From positions 62,001 through 126,000 of the forward strand of contig NZ_LNXY01000001.1 in the NCBI RefSeq assembly GCF_001467585.1: DNA of 64,000 bases, in the 5' to 3' direction. Source of the DNA: Legionella drozanskii LLAP-1 (GTDB lineage Bacteria > Pseudomonadota > Gammaproteobacteria > Legionellales > Legionellaceae). The notes under the pieces are model-generated. The model was not told where the DNA came from and did not search any database. It saw only the letters and a list, made by a program, of their open reading frames with translations. Below, in pieces: positions 9,694 through 17,606 of this stretch; the stretch's first letter is position 1; every line of letters begins with the position of its first letter. The position numbers and the translations under genes are program-made.

Positions 9694-10692
9694 TTACCCC
9701 CTAACATTTTCTGGACGTACGGTTAGACTAATATCCCGGAATAAATTAAAAGTATCTGGATCACTGGGCACTGGCAACGGAGATGCTTTAAAGATAGCCG
9801 TTTGAGCGGAACGATCTAAAACTGCATCCCCACTAGAGCGCATCAGACTTACTTCTAATACTGCACCATCTGGTGCTAAACGAATTCGAAATTGGCTTGA
9901 TAAACGACTGTCGACATTCTCAGGTAAAATCCATTGGCGACTTATGGCATTCACAATCATTGCCTTATATTTATCCACCTCACCTGCAAGCTGTGCTTTT
10001 TTCGCTGCATCAGCAACAGCTTGTTGTTGCAGCGCCGCAGCCTGACGTTTTTTCTCAACCTCAGCCTCAGCTTTTGCTTTGTCTGCACGTGCAAGTTCTT
10101 CTTTTACTTTTTCTTCTTTGAGTTTATCGGCTTTTAGCTTTTCCTCAGCTTGCTTTTGTTTTAGCACAGCTAATTTTTCAGCTTCTTCCTGTTGCTTTTT
10201 AAGTTGTTGCTGCTTGGCTTTCAATTCTTCAAGCCGCTTCGCTTCTTGAACTTTCTGTTCAGCTAACTCTTTTAACCGACGTTTTTCTTCCTCGATTTGT
10301 TTCTTTCGAGCAATCGCTAACTTGTCAGCCTCTTCTTTTAATTTTGCTAGACGCTGCTGCTCCTGTACTCGAGCTTTTCTTGCCATTTCAGCTTGCTTTG
10401 CTAAGGCTTGTTGTCTTGATTGCTCGGCTTTTAATTGATTAGCTCGCTCTTGCTTTAGCCGTTGAACGGTTTCCATCACTTCTTTATTATCAACACTGAC
10501 TGCTTTGACAATTTCTTCTTTAGGCTTTGCAGCGTGGTCAATGGGTAAAGCTTGGCTAGGTTCATTCTTCGCTTCTGGCGTCATTACTGGACGCTGATTA
10601 GTCGTTGTATCCACTAATAAAGCCAGCGCTAAAAAAAGATGAAAAAAAACTGCCGCGATAAATGCTTTTCGATAACTTTGCTCCAGAATCAT
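9694..10692 (-). CDS. tolA: Tol-Pal system protein TolA
   Basis: The 332-residue product has a single N-terminal membrane segment (about residues 9-27), a long Lys/Glu/Ala/Gln-rich helical region (about 60-235) that spans the periplasm, and a compact C-terminal TolA/TonB-like domain ([21 protein letters not shown] onward) that touches TolB and Pal. It energises outer-membrane constriction at division using the TolQR motor. Its ATG overlaps the tolR stop by 4 bases. Identity rests on architecture, the C-terminal domain and operon position; TolA central regions are poorly conserved in sequence. Confidence 0.92.
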   Translation of the reverse strand: MILEQSYRKAFIAAVFFHLFLALALLVDTTTNQRPVMTPEAKNEPSQALPIDHAAKPKEEIVKAVSVDNKEVMETVQRLKQERANQLKAEQSRQQALAKQAEMARKARVQEQQRLAKLKEEADKLAIARKKQIEEEKRRLKELAEQKVQEAKRLEELKAKQQQLKKQQEEAEKLAVLKQKQAEEKLKADKLKEEKVKEELARADKAKAEAEVEKKRQAAALQQQAVADAAKKAQLAGEVDKYKAMIVNAISRQWILPENVDSRLSSQFRIRLAPDGAVLEVSLMRSSGDAVLDRSAQTAIFKASPLPVPSDPDTFNLFRDISLTVRPENVRG

Positions 10693-11147
10693 CCTTGATT
10701 CTCCTGCATAACCTCAGAGGAATCAGTTAACAACCCCACCTGCTCGGCCCCGGCTTGCTTTAATAAACTCATGGCCGTAACCACTTTACCATAAGGAACA
10801 CCTTGGTCCCCTTTAACCAGCACATTGAGAGCTTGTTTTGATTGGCGGGCTAATTCCAACTCAGCAGCGACCCGAACTTTCAAAGCTTGCGGGCTGATTG
10901 GACTGCCTGGATCAGTATGTATATTGAGAAAAAAATCGCCCTGCTGATTGACTGAAACAATAATAGGCTCTCGATCCGCTGTTTTTAATGATTCACTAGC
11001 TGCTTTGGGTAAATCAACAGTAACACCCTGCGTTAGCATAGGTGCTGTAATCATAAAAATCACGAGCAGTACTAACATCACATCAATATAGGGGACGACA
11101 TTGATCTCGGCAATTGGACGAGTACCCGTTCTCTTCTTTCTTAGCAT
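10689..11147 (-). CDS. tolR: Tol-Pal system motor protein TolR (ExbD/TolR family)
   Basis: This 152-residue ExbD-family protein has the characteristic start RPIAEINVVPYIDVMLVLLVIFM: a basic cytoplasmic end, then a membrane helix with the conserved Asp (in PYIDVML, near residue 22) that takes part in proton flow. The periplasmic domain ends with the family-typical VNVLVKGDQGVPYGKVV region. It forms the proton-driven motor with TolQ, lies 2 bases after tolQ and overlaps tolA, and has a good GAGAGG ribosome site. Confidence 0.95.
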   Translation of the reverse strand: MLRKKRTGTRPIAEINVVPYIDVMLVLLVIFMITAPMLTQGVTVDLPKAASESLKTADREPIIVSVNQQGDFFLNIHTDPGSPISPQALKVRVAAELELARQSKQALNVLVKGDQGVPYGKVVTAMSLLKQAGAEQVGLLTDSSEVMQENQG

Positions 11148-11149
11148 GA

Positions 11150-11824
11150 TTATCCTCTCATTGGCGCAGTAGTCTGTTGCTCAATAAGTGAAACTAATTC
11201 ATCCTGAAATAAGTCGTACCGGTCAAGCAAATTCGTTGAACGAGTGCTATACCGATTATAAGCAATGACAGCTGGAATCGCCGTAAATAATCCTAATGCA
11301 GTTGCCACCAACGCTTCCGATATACCTGGCGCTACCATAGCAATAGTCGCTTGCTGTGCTTGGCCAAGCGCTTGGAAAGAAGTCATAATTCCCCAAACCG
11401 TGCCAAAAAGCCCAACATAGGGCGCAATGGATCCCACGGATGCAAAAAAGGGTAGATGCTGTTCTAATTGCATAGCTTCTTTAGCATGACTTATTTGCAT
11501 AACTCGTTGAATGGGCTCAATGGCTATATGTCCTAACTTACGTGAGCGCACATACTCCTTAAAACCGGCATGAAAAATAGCTGCTAAACCCTGTTTGTCA
11601 TCGACATTACTATCAATATCAGCATATAACTTGCTCAAATCGCTAGAATCCCAAAAACGTTTTATGAATCCTTCACATTGCTGTTTTTTGCGACTGAAAT
11701 ACCAAGCTCTTTGTAAAATAAGCGTCCATGAGATGACTGATGCAATAAGTAAAAGCATCATTACTGTTTTAACAACCAGACCGGCTTGCATAAAATAGCC
11801 TAGTACACTTGCATGGTTTGCCAC
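11150..11824 (-). CDS. tolQ: Tol-Pal system motor protein TolQ (ExbB/TolQ/MotA family)
   Basis: The 224-residue product has three membrane helices (about residues 14-36, 125-150 and 160-185) and the family signature VGSIAPYVGLFGTVWGIM in the second helix and EALVATALGLFTAIPAVIAYN in the third. It is the proton-channel partner of TolR. The start is GTG with a strong GGAGG site. It is the first tol gene of the block and follows ybgC, the standard gammaproteobacterial order. Confidence 0.95.
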   Translation of the reverse strand: MANHASVLGYFMQAGLVVKTVMMLLLIASVISWTLILQRAWYFSRKKQQCEGFIKRFWDSSDLSKLYADIDSNVDDKQGLAAIFHAGFKEYVRSRKLGHIAIEPIQRVMQISHAKEAMQLEQHLPFFASVGSIAPYVGLFGTVWGIMTSFQALGQAQQATIAMVAPGISEALVATALGLFTAIPAVIAYNRYSTRSTNLLDRYDLFQDELVSLIEQQTTAPMRG

Positions 11825-11878
11825 GTCTCTATTCCTCCAAACAACGATTAATTTTCTCTGGGTTGCTAAACCCTAACT

Positions 11879-12268
11879 TCAAAATAAATGCTCAGGTAAA
11901 CGTCTCGGTTTCATTTCGTTATTCACGCACACTACCTTGATTTCAGCTTCGCAAATTAACTTATTATTTTCATCGTGCATTGCTTGCTCAAAAACAACGG
12001 CGCATGGTGTCTTTTTGCTTATCTTCGTTGTTATTCGCAGTAAATCATCCAACCGAGCAGGATAAAAATAATGAAGCTGCACCTCATTTATTGCAAAATG
12101 GCAATCATACGTCGCAAGGGTGGTTAAAGACAAGCCAGAATTACGGATCATTTCAGTTCTTGCACGTTCAAAGAAGCAAAGGTAGTTCGAATGGTAGACA
12201 ATTCCCATCATATCCGTGTTTTCTGCATAGACTCTAATATCAAACCGATGTGTTTCCATACTGTCCAT
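11879..12268 (-). CDS. ybgC: Tol-Pal associated acyl-CoA thioesterase (hotdog fold)
   Basis: This 129-residue 4-hydroxybenzoyl-CoA thioesterase-type hotdog protein carries the YbgC signature: YAENTDMMGIVYHSNYLCFFERARTEMIR, with catalytic Asp19 and nearby His26. It hydrolyses short acyl-CoA or acyl-ACP thioesters in the cytoplasm and is almost always found at the head of tol operons. The ATG at 12268 has AAAGG at a normal distance; an internal ATG at 12259 is possible. It starts 5 bases after ruvB and is followed by tolQ after a 54-base gap. Confidence 0.93.
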   Translation of the reverse strand: MDSMETHRFDIRVYAENTDMMGIVYHSNYLCFFERARTEMIRNSGLSLTTLATYDCHFAINEVQLHYFYPARLDDLLRITTKISKKTPCAVVFEQAMHDENNKLICEAEIKVVCVNNEMKPRRLPEHLF

Positions 12269-12272
12269 TAAA

Positions 12273-13286
12273 TTACCTTTCTTCAGCGAGTGTTAAACCA
12301 AAATGTCGATACGCTAATTCAGAGGCCATTCTACCTCTCGGTGTTCTAACTAAAAAACCTTGTTGAATGAGGTAGGGCTCAAGAACATCCTCAATAGTCC
12401 CCCTCTCTTCGCCGATCGCTGCTGCAATACTGTCTATACCCACTGGACCGCCTGCAAAACGCTCGATGACGGCAAGAAGCAATTTTCTATCCATCATATC
12501 AAAACCATTTTGATCAACATTCAGCATTTCGAGTGCTTGATTAGCAATGTCTAAAGTAATGATTCCTTTGCCTTTGACCTCGGCATAATCCCGAACTCGT
12601 CGCAATAAGCGATTGGCAATTCTTGGTGTACCGCGAGAACGTCCAGCAATTTCACGAGCGCCTTCAATCTCAGTAGTGACGCCCAACAATCTTGCCGAGC
12701 GAGAAACGATGTGAGTTAACGCATCGATAGAATAAAATTCTAAGCGCTGTACTATACCAAATCGATCGCGTAAAGGAGAAGTCAACAGACCTGCGCGGGT
12801 TGTTGCTCCAATTAAAGTGAAAGGAGGTAGTTCTAATTTGATGGAACGAGCAGCAGGACCTTCACCAATCATGATATCGAGTTTGTAATCTTCCATGGCC
12901 GGATAAAGGATTTCTTCAATCACAGGGCTTAAGCGATGTATTTCATCAATAAATAAGACATCGTTTTCTTGTAAATTGGTTAAAATAGCAGCGATATCTC
13001 CCGCTCGTTCTAATACCGGACCGGACGTTTGTCTTAAACTAACGCCCATCTCATGAGCAATAATATTGGCAAGCGTTGTTTTACCAAGGCCGGGAGGACC
13101 AAAAATCAGCACATGATCAAGTGCATCATTTCGATTTTTTGCTGCCTCGATAAAAATACGCATCTGCGAACGAACGACATCTTGACCTATATATTCCTCA
13201 AGACTAAGAGGACGAATGGCACGGTCAAATGCCTCCTCTGAAGCTGCTGAGGAATTAGCACTAATTAAACGATCACTTTCCAACAT
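12273..13286 (-). CDS. ruvB: Holliday junction DNA helicase RuvB
   Basis: RuvB at 337 residues is full length. Visible are the [11 protein letters not shown] entry, the Walker [12 protein letters not shown] (about residues 63-73), Walker [10 protein letters not shown], sensor 1 GATTRAG, the arginine-finger region [16 protein letters not shown], and the C-terminal winged helix ([24 protein letters not shown]). It drives branch migration of Holliday junctions with RuvA. ruvA and ruvC are not next to it here: the upstream gene is an ECF sigma factor, with a 90-base gap. Confidence 0.97.
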   Translation of the reverse strand: MLESDRLISANSSAASEEAFDRAIRPLSLEEYIGQDVVRSQMRIFIEAAKNRNDALDHVLIFGPPGLGKTTLANIIAHEMGVSLRQTSGPVLERAGDIAAILTNLQENDVLFIDEIHRLSPVIEEILYPAMEDYKLDIMIGEGPAARSIKLELPPFTLIGATTRAGLLTSPLRDRFGIVQRLEFYSIDALTHIVSRSARLLGVTTEIEGAREIAGRSRGTPRIANRLLRRVRDYAEVKGKGIITLDIANQALEMLNVDQNGFDMMDRKLLLAVIERFAGGPVGIDSIAAAIGEERGTIEDVLEPYLIQQGFLVRTPRGRMASELAYRHFGLTLAEER

Positions 13287-13376
13287 AGGTCTATGAGTTT
13301 TGGCTACGATTTTTGCATTCTAACACAGCTTTTTCTTGCAATCCCGAATTAATTGGTAACATAAAATCTGCGACAT

Positions 13377-13934
13377 TTATAATGGTTGATTAAGTTTTTC
13401 GATCAAAATTGATCTTACTCGATGAATGCGAGACCGCACGGTCCCTAAAGGGCAATTAAGATGCTTAGCAATATCTTCGTAACTAAGACCATCAATCGCA
13501 TATAAATTAAAGCAATGTTGTAATTTATTAGGCATGCTTGTAAAAATTTTATCTATGCTCTGCCCCAATTGCAGTCCTATCAAATTAGATTCGGGCGTAT
13601 TATTTTCATTGATGGTTTCAAGCATCTTTTGAGTGGGCGCATTATCAAACTCAAACTTGATGACACGATAATAATTTTTAATCGTATTCTGAGTAATTCG
13701 ATATAACCAGGTTTCAAAACTAGAATGTCCTTTGAACTGCGGTAGATAGCGAAAAACCTTTATATTGATCTCTTGTAGTAAATCATGTGCAATTGAATGA
13801 TCAGCAACTTGCGCTCTTATTTGTAAAAAAATTTTTGTTTGATAGCAAGATATTAAACGATTTATTGCGGGACCTTCCCCATTTAGAGCCAAATCAACGA
13901 GTTGTTCTTCTTTTAAGTGTTCTAAGTCTTCCAT
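13377..13934 (-). CDS. rpoE: ECF (RpoE-type) RNA polymerase sigma factor
   Basis: The 185-residue protein has sigma region 2 (AHDLLQEINIKVFRYLPQFKGHSSFETWLYRITQN, about residues 46-81) and region 4 with a helix-turn-helix (YEDIAKHLNCPLGTVRSRIHRVRS, about 152-175), joined by a short linker, as in ECF sigmas. It would direct RNA polymerase to an envelope-stress or related regulon. No anti-sigma gene (rseA/rseB) follows; upstream on the same strand are ygfX and sdhE. The rpoE label is by similarity of length and motifs, and another ECF group cannot be excluded. Confidence 0.8.
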   Translation of the reverse strand: MEDLEHLKEEQLVDLALNGEGPAINRLISCYQTKIFLQIRAQVADHSIAHDLLQEINIKVFRYLPQFKGHSSFETWLYRITQNTIKNYYRVIKFEFDNAPTQKMLETINENNTPESNLIGLQLGQSIDKIFTSMPNKLQHCFNLYAIDGLSYEDIAKHLNCPLGTVRSRIHRVRSILIEKLNQPL

Positions 13935-13996
13935 AGCTAACCGGCTCCTATGTGGTAAACATCGGATACGCCTTCGTAAATTGAATAATTATTTAA

Positions 13997-14419
13997 CTAT
14001 ATGTCGACATTATGCTGGGTTGCTTTAATAATATTTAATAGCCTATAGTTATGCTCATCGATCTGATCTAGAAATATAACGATTAATTTCTTCCTGGCTC
14101 CGCCACTTAACTCGAGAAGAAAGAAAAGACCCGTGTCGATGACCACCCTCGCTTTATCGTAGCTAAGTGTTTGTTGATTTTTATCAAGGAGCAGCCATTG
14201 CTCTTTATAACTCAGCATTAAATAGTTCGGATGGGGTATTGGGTGAGTGATAATGCGAAAACATTTTGCAAGGAGCAAAAGACTAATCGTGATTTTTAAA
14301 AACAGGGGGCATGCGGAATAAAATAAAAGCAAAGATGAGCTCAGATAAATGAGCAGAACCAGTTTAGCATAGTCAGTAGATCTAGCTAACTTTATCTTGC
14401 AGTCTAATAAATTCAACAA
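13997..14419 (-). CDS. ygfX: YgfX/CptA-like membrane protein
   Basis: The 140-residue protein has two closely spaced hydrophobic helices near the N-terminus (about residues 18-50) and a beta-rich cytoplasmic C-terminal part. Sequence identity to YgfX is weak by eye, but the position (directly downstream of and overlapping sdhE by 20 bases or more), the length and the two-helix hairpin fit the YgfX family, proposed in E. coli to affect cell division and shape. The overlap with sdhE is 38 bases using the first ATG; a later non-ATG start is possible. Call made mainly from context. Confidence 0.6.
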   Translation of the reverse strand: MLNLLDCKIKLARSTDYAKLVLLIYLSSSLLLFYSACPLFLKITISLLLLAKCFRIITHPIPHPNYLMLSYKEQWLLLDKNQQTLSYDKARVVIDTGLFFLLELSGGARKKLIVIFLDQIDEHNYRLLNIIKATQHNVDI

Positions 14420-14636
14420 AATCCGCTAGCTCCTTGTCGATGGGCGTTTCGTGTCCCATTAACCAACTAAATAATTCGGGGTCGGTGCAATGAAGTAATT
14501 CTTCGAAGGTATCGATTTGTGGGGGGGTCAAATGATCAATCTGAGATTCGACAAAACGTCTCAGAATCAAATCCAGTTCAAGCATACCACGCCGGCAATG
14601 CCATAAGAATTTTGCTTTTTCTGAAGAACTAATCAT
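14382..14636 (-). CDS. sdhE: FAD assembly factor SdhE (succinate dehydrogenase flavinylation)
   Basis: The 84-residue protein carries the SdhE hallmark WHCRRGMLELDLILRRF (RGxxELD), used to bind the flavoprotein SdhA and promote covalent FAD attachment, plus the small helical-bundle pattern FEELLHCTDPELFSWLMGH. I chose the ATG at 14636: it has GGA eight bases upstream, whereas the longer frame starts with TTG (14648). The gene heads a sdhE-ygfX-sigma cluster and is divergent from ygfZ, which is also a flavin/FeS-related assembly factor. Confidence 0.9.
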   Translation of the reverse strand: MISSSEKAKFLWHCRRGMLELDLILRRFVESQIDHLTPPQIDTFEELLHCTDPELFSWLMGHETPIDKELADFVEFIRLQDKVS

Positions 14637-14716
14637 TAACTTATCCAATTGTCAGACAGGGCGATGTTACACTAAACTTCACTCCATTCGCAATCTTAAT
14701 GCTTGGAACCTAAAAA

Positions 14717-15694
14717 ATGAATTTTTCAGAGTATTTAGTCAATAATCGATCACTCACCACTTTCTTATCATTAGATGAGGAGCTTAATATAGAAAACAAT
14801 AAGAATTATTTATTCGATCTTTCTTACCTAAGCTCACTCAAAATTACTGGTGAACGCGCTGAGGAATTTTTGCAAGGACAGATCAGTTGCGATGTCCACA
14901 AAGTTTCTGCTTCTACGATACAACAAGGAGCAATGTGTAATTTGAAGGGACGCGTACTCGCATTATTTGATGTACTCAATTGGCAGGGTTTGCAATTAAT
15001 CTTAGCCAGCGATTTACTCGCTGCAACTGAGCATTCATTGACCAAATCAGCAATGCTTAGCCGAGTTAAATTAGAAGCTAGCACTGACTATCAAATATAT
15101 GGTTTTTATTTAAGTAATCCGAAGGATTTATTACCGGCGAATACCCCCCTGCCCTCAACTCCGCTTGCTCTTAATAGTACGGAACTAAGTTGCTGTTACA
15201 GTTTGGATAATCAATTTTATATTCTTTTGATTAAAAAAGAGCTGAACGCTTCATTGATACAGCCTTTTATTGAGCATCAGCAATTTCGTGGTTCACTAGT
15301 TTGGCATCAGTTGCAATTAGCTTGTAAGCGTATCCAGATTTATCCTGACACAAGAGGTTTATTTCTACCGCATCGTATTGATCTGCACTTATCGGGTCAT
15401 TTAAGTTTTGATAAGGGTTGTTATAAAGGTCAAGAGATTGTAGCTCGCACACATTATAGAGCCACCCTCAAATATGGATTAAAGCTATTTACCATTGAAA
15501 CTAGTGAAACTTTAACTGCAGGGAAAAAACTATTTACCCCGGATAGTAAGGCTGAAATTGGTGAATTAATTGACTATTGTCCACTGGAAAATAATCGCTA
15601 TATAGTAGCAGTGAGCATCCTTTTTGAGCATCCGAATCAAGTGCTTATGGAGTCACAAATGGACGTGGTTTCTCTTGAGCCAATAAGTTGCTAA
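14717..15694 (+). CDS. ygfZ: Folate-binding Fe-S cluster repair protein YgfZ
   Basis: The 325-residue protein has the YgfZ/GcvT-like fold and the family signature KGCYKGQE (residues 233-240), including the conserved Cys235. The N-terminal LSYLSSLKITGERAEEFLQGQISCDV is typical of the aminomethyltransferase-like domain. It helps maintain or assemble certain 4Fe-4S enzymes such as MiaB with tetrahydrofolate. It is divergently transcribed from sdhE with about 80 bases between starts. Confidence 0.92.
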   Translation: MNFSEYLVNNRSLTTFLSLDEELNIENNKNYLFDLSYLSSLKITGERAEEFLQGQISCDVHKVSASTIQQGAMCNLKGRVLALFDVLNWQGLQLILASDLLAATEHSLTKSAMLSRVKLEASTDYQIYGFYLSNPKDLLPANTPLPSTPLALNSTELSCCYSLDNQFYILLIKKELNASLIQPFIEHQQFRGSLVWHQLQLACKRIQIYPDTRGLFLPHRIDLHLSGHLSFDKGCYKGQEIVARTHYRATLKYGLKLFTIETSETLTAGKKLFTPDSKAEIGELIDYCPLENNRYIVAVSILFEHPNQVLMESQMDVVSLEPISC

Positions 15695-15800
15695 TCAAAA
15701 AAAGGGCATTTACACCAAATAATAAATAACTTTATATTTTCACGGCTTGTAAGGTACAATGCCTCTCGAATAAAAATCGAGCTATTTTAAGGAAGTAAAA

Positions 15801-16931
15801 ATGACACATTTATCAATAAGAGAACTTAATAAAATTGTTGAAGAAGCTAAAATTTTGTATCGAAGTGGTATAAATACAGAAGCTGTTTCTCTGAAACCAT
15901 ATGTTGATGCTTTTAAAGCCGCCCGCGCAAAGCAACCCACCCACTCCCTACTCGAATCATCAGAACGATTAGAGAATGAGGAACTTTTAAAAGCAAGATT
16001 AGAACGAGTAAAGAATTCCTTAGACATTGAACCAATTGAAGATTATAAGCAAGCTAGTGATTTTGCAAATGAGGATGAGAGTTCACCAATAGGGGATAGA
16101 GAACAACGCTTCGAGGAAAGTTTAAGAGAAACATTACGAGAAAAATTTATTGTTGAAGATCCTGTATTTGCAGTCATTATTGAGATTGATCGACACATTC
16201 AACAATTTCGCTCACCAGCGAATTGGTTTCAACGTAGCGCACAAGATAAAATTGAGGCTTTAGAAAAATTGAAAGAGATGCTTTTAGAGAGTGAACATGA
16301 TGAGGTCCGCACTATTCCTGAGATAATAGATGAGTGGAAGACCGATCATGAATCTACCATTACTAGGTCTAGAAATATTTTTAAAAGTCAAGCGACAGAT
16401 TTGCTTACTAGCACAGCTTACTTTATTAAAGACCTAAGGTTGGCATACCAACATGAGACTTCATCTTTACGAAAAAACTCCGATTTAACTCGTGCAGACA
16501 AAGTAAAGTTTTATCAACCCTTTTTGGCCTATATTCAAGCACGCACAACTTGGCTTCAACAAATACTCACGACTATTTTTAGAATAACCGAGCTTTCTGA
16601 TGAGAAATTAACTTTAGCTAAAGACGTGGTAGAAAAGATACAAGACTGTGATAGCTATGAAACTTTAAATAGTATGCTAGCAACTAAGAAAGAGGAACAT
16701 ACTGAGTTGAGTAAGGACTATGGCCAGCTTCATTACAATCTTGATGACCGAGGAGAAATAGAACCCACCGTCGTCAGCCAGACATCACAATATGAAGATA
16801 ACAGTAGACCTCCTCGTACGCAGCAGTCTAAGCCTGTTCCCTTTTGGAATCGAGATGTGAAGGGAGATCAACTTATTTCTAACAGTGACTTAGCGAGTGC
16901 TTTCCATGACTCTATCTCCATGATCCCGTAA
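15801..16931 (+). CDS. Hypothetical charged helical protein; possible effector
   Basis: The 376-residue product is not recognised. It is soluble, rich in Glu/Lys and predicted helical throughout, with a coiled-coil-like stretch at about residues 50-75 and another at 255-310, and a low-complexity polar tail. No signal peptide or membrane segment is seen. A good AGGA ribosome site precedes the ATG, and a -10-like TACAAT lies about 45 bases upstream. It is flanked by conserved genes on both sides, as is common for inserted effector genes, but nothing in the sequence proves secretion. Confidence 0.6.
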   Translation: MTHLSIRELNKIVEEAKILYRSGINTEAVSLKPYVDAFKAARAKQPTHSLLESSERLENEELLKARLERVKNSLDIEPIEDYKQASDFANEDESSPIGDREQRFEESLRETLREKFIVEDPVFAVIIEIDRHIQQFRSPANWFQRSAQDKIEALEKLKEMLLESEHDEVRTIPEIIDEWKTDHESTITRSRNIFKSQATDLLTSTAYFIKDLRLAYQHETSSLRKNSDLTRADKVKFYQPFLAYIQARTTWLQQILTTIFRITELSDEKLTLAKDVVEKIQDCDSYETLNSMLATKKEEHTELSKDYGQLHYNLDDRGEIEPTVVSQTSQYEDNSRPPRTQQSKPVPFWNRDVKGDQLISNSDLASAFHDSISMIP

Positions 16932-16944
16932 TTGCTTATAATCT

Positions 16945-16968
16945 TAAGTTGGGCCTTGGCCCAACTTA
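16945..16968. terminator. Palindrome TTGGGCC-TT-GGCCCAA at a convergent gene junction (copy 1)
   Basis: An 11-base-pair perfect stem (TAAGTTGGGCC) with a two-base loop lies between the end of the helical hypothetical gene and the end of the cytochrome b561 gene; the latter's stop codon is inside the stem. The same core occurs at 27268-27289, again between convergent genes. This suggests a dispersed bidirectional terminator or REP-like unit. Confidence 0.6.
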
Positions 16969-17499
16969 CTTAAGCATACGCTGAACTACCTTATCTTTAT
17001 CAATAAAATGATGCTTAATTGCTCCAGCTATATGAAGCGCAATTAGGACGATAATCACCCAAGCAATCGTATTATGTGTTTCTTTCATCAGATGTGATAA
17101 AGCCTGATTAGGTTCAATCCCCGGTAAACCAAGTTGAAACAAACCAAAAAAATAAGGTGCTTTATTTGACGCTACTGCCATTATCCAACCACATAAGGGC
17201 ATGGCAATCAAGAAAAAATACAAGGCATATTGAACCGTGCGGGAAAGAATTCTTTGCCAAAGAGGAACAGAAACGGGTAATGATGGTTTTCCTTTACGCC
17301 ATACCCAAACTAGGCGAAAAAGCATTAAAAAGAGGACGCTAATGCCAACAGATTTATGAAGCATAAAAGCAGTTCCTCGGTATTGTGCAGGAAGATCTTC
17401 AAGAAAATAACTACCGACAAGCATCAATATAACAACTAAAGCAATAAGCCAATGAAGAAACTTAAATCCACCCGAGTAACTAACTTCTTGTTCATTCAT
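16966..17499 (-). CDS. Cytochrome b561 family protein
   Basis: The 177-residue protein has four membrane helices (about residues 13-28, 46-63, 88-110, 144-163) and the haem-ligand histidines of the bacterial cytochrome b561 family: FLHWLIAL (His16), LHKSVG (His48), THNTIAW and ALHIAGAIKHHF. It should carry electrons within the inner membrane, for example from quinol to a periplasmic acceptor such as superoxide (as CybB does). No operon partner is evident. Confidence 0.88.
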   Translation of the reverse strand: MNEQEVSYSGGFKFLHWLIALVVILMLVGSYFLEDLPAQYRGTAFMLHKSVGISVLFLMLFRLVWVWRKGKPSLPVSVPLWQRILSRTVQYALYFFLIAMPLCGWIMAVASNKAPYFFGLFQLGLPGIEPNQALSHLMKETHNTIAWVIIVLIALHIAGAIKHHFIDKDKVVQRMLK

Positions 17500-17546
17500 T
17501 AAAACTCCTCACGAGATTGGCTTGATTGCAGCATGCTTAATCGAAA

Positions 17547-17567
17547 CCCGCGACTTTGGCCGCGGGG
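17547..17567. repeat. GC-rich palindrome, REP-like (copy B)
   Basis: CCCGCG-ACTTTGGC-CGCGGG is the reverse-orientation relative of the element at 2564-2584; both fit CCCGCGGYCAAAGYCGCGGG. It sits in the short gap between the cytochrome b561 start and the end of the glutamate dehydrogenase gene, both on the minus strand, so it probably also ends or processes the dehydrogenase transcript. Confidence 0.6.
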
Positions 17568-17606
17568 TCCATGATCTTGTTCATAGGGAATTAGACCTGA
17601 TCACAA

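Noticed and set aside
9873-10137. Plus-strand frames opposite tolA
   Set aside because: They are the mirror of the Lys/Glu-rich tolA helix (giving Leu/Phe/Cys strings) and have no ribosome site.
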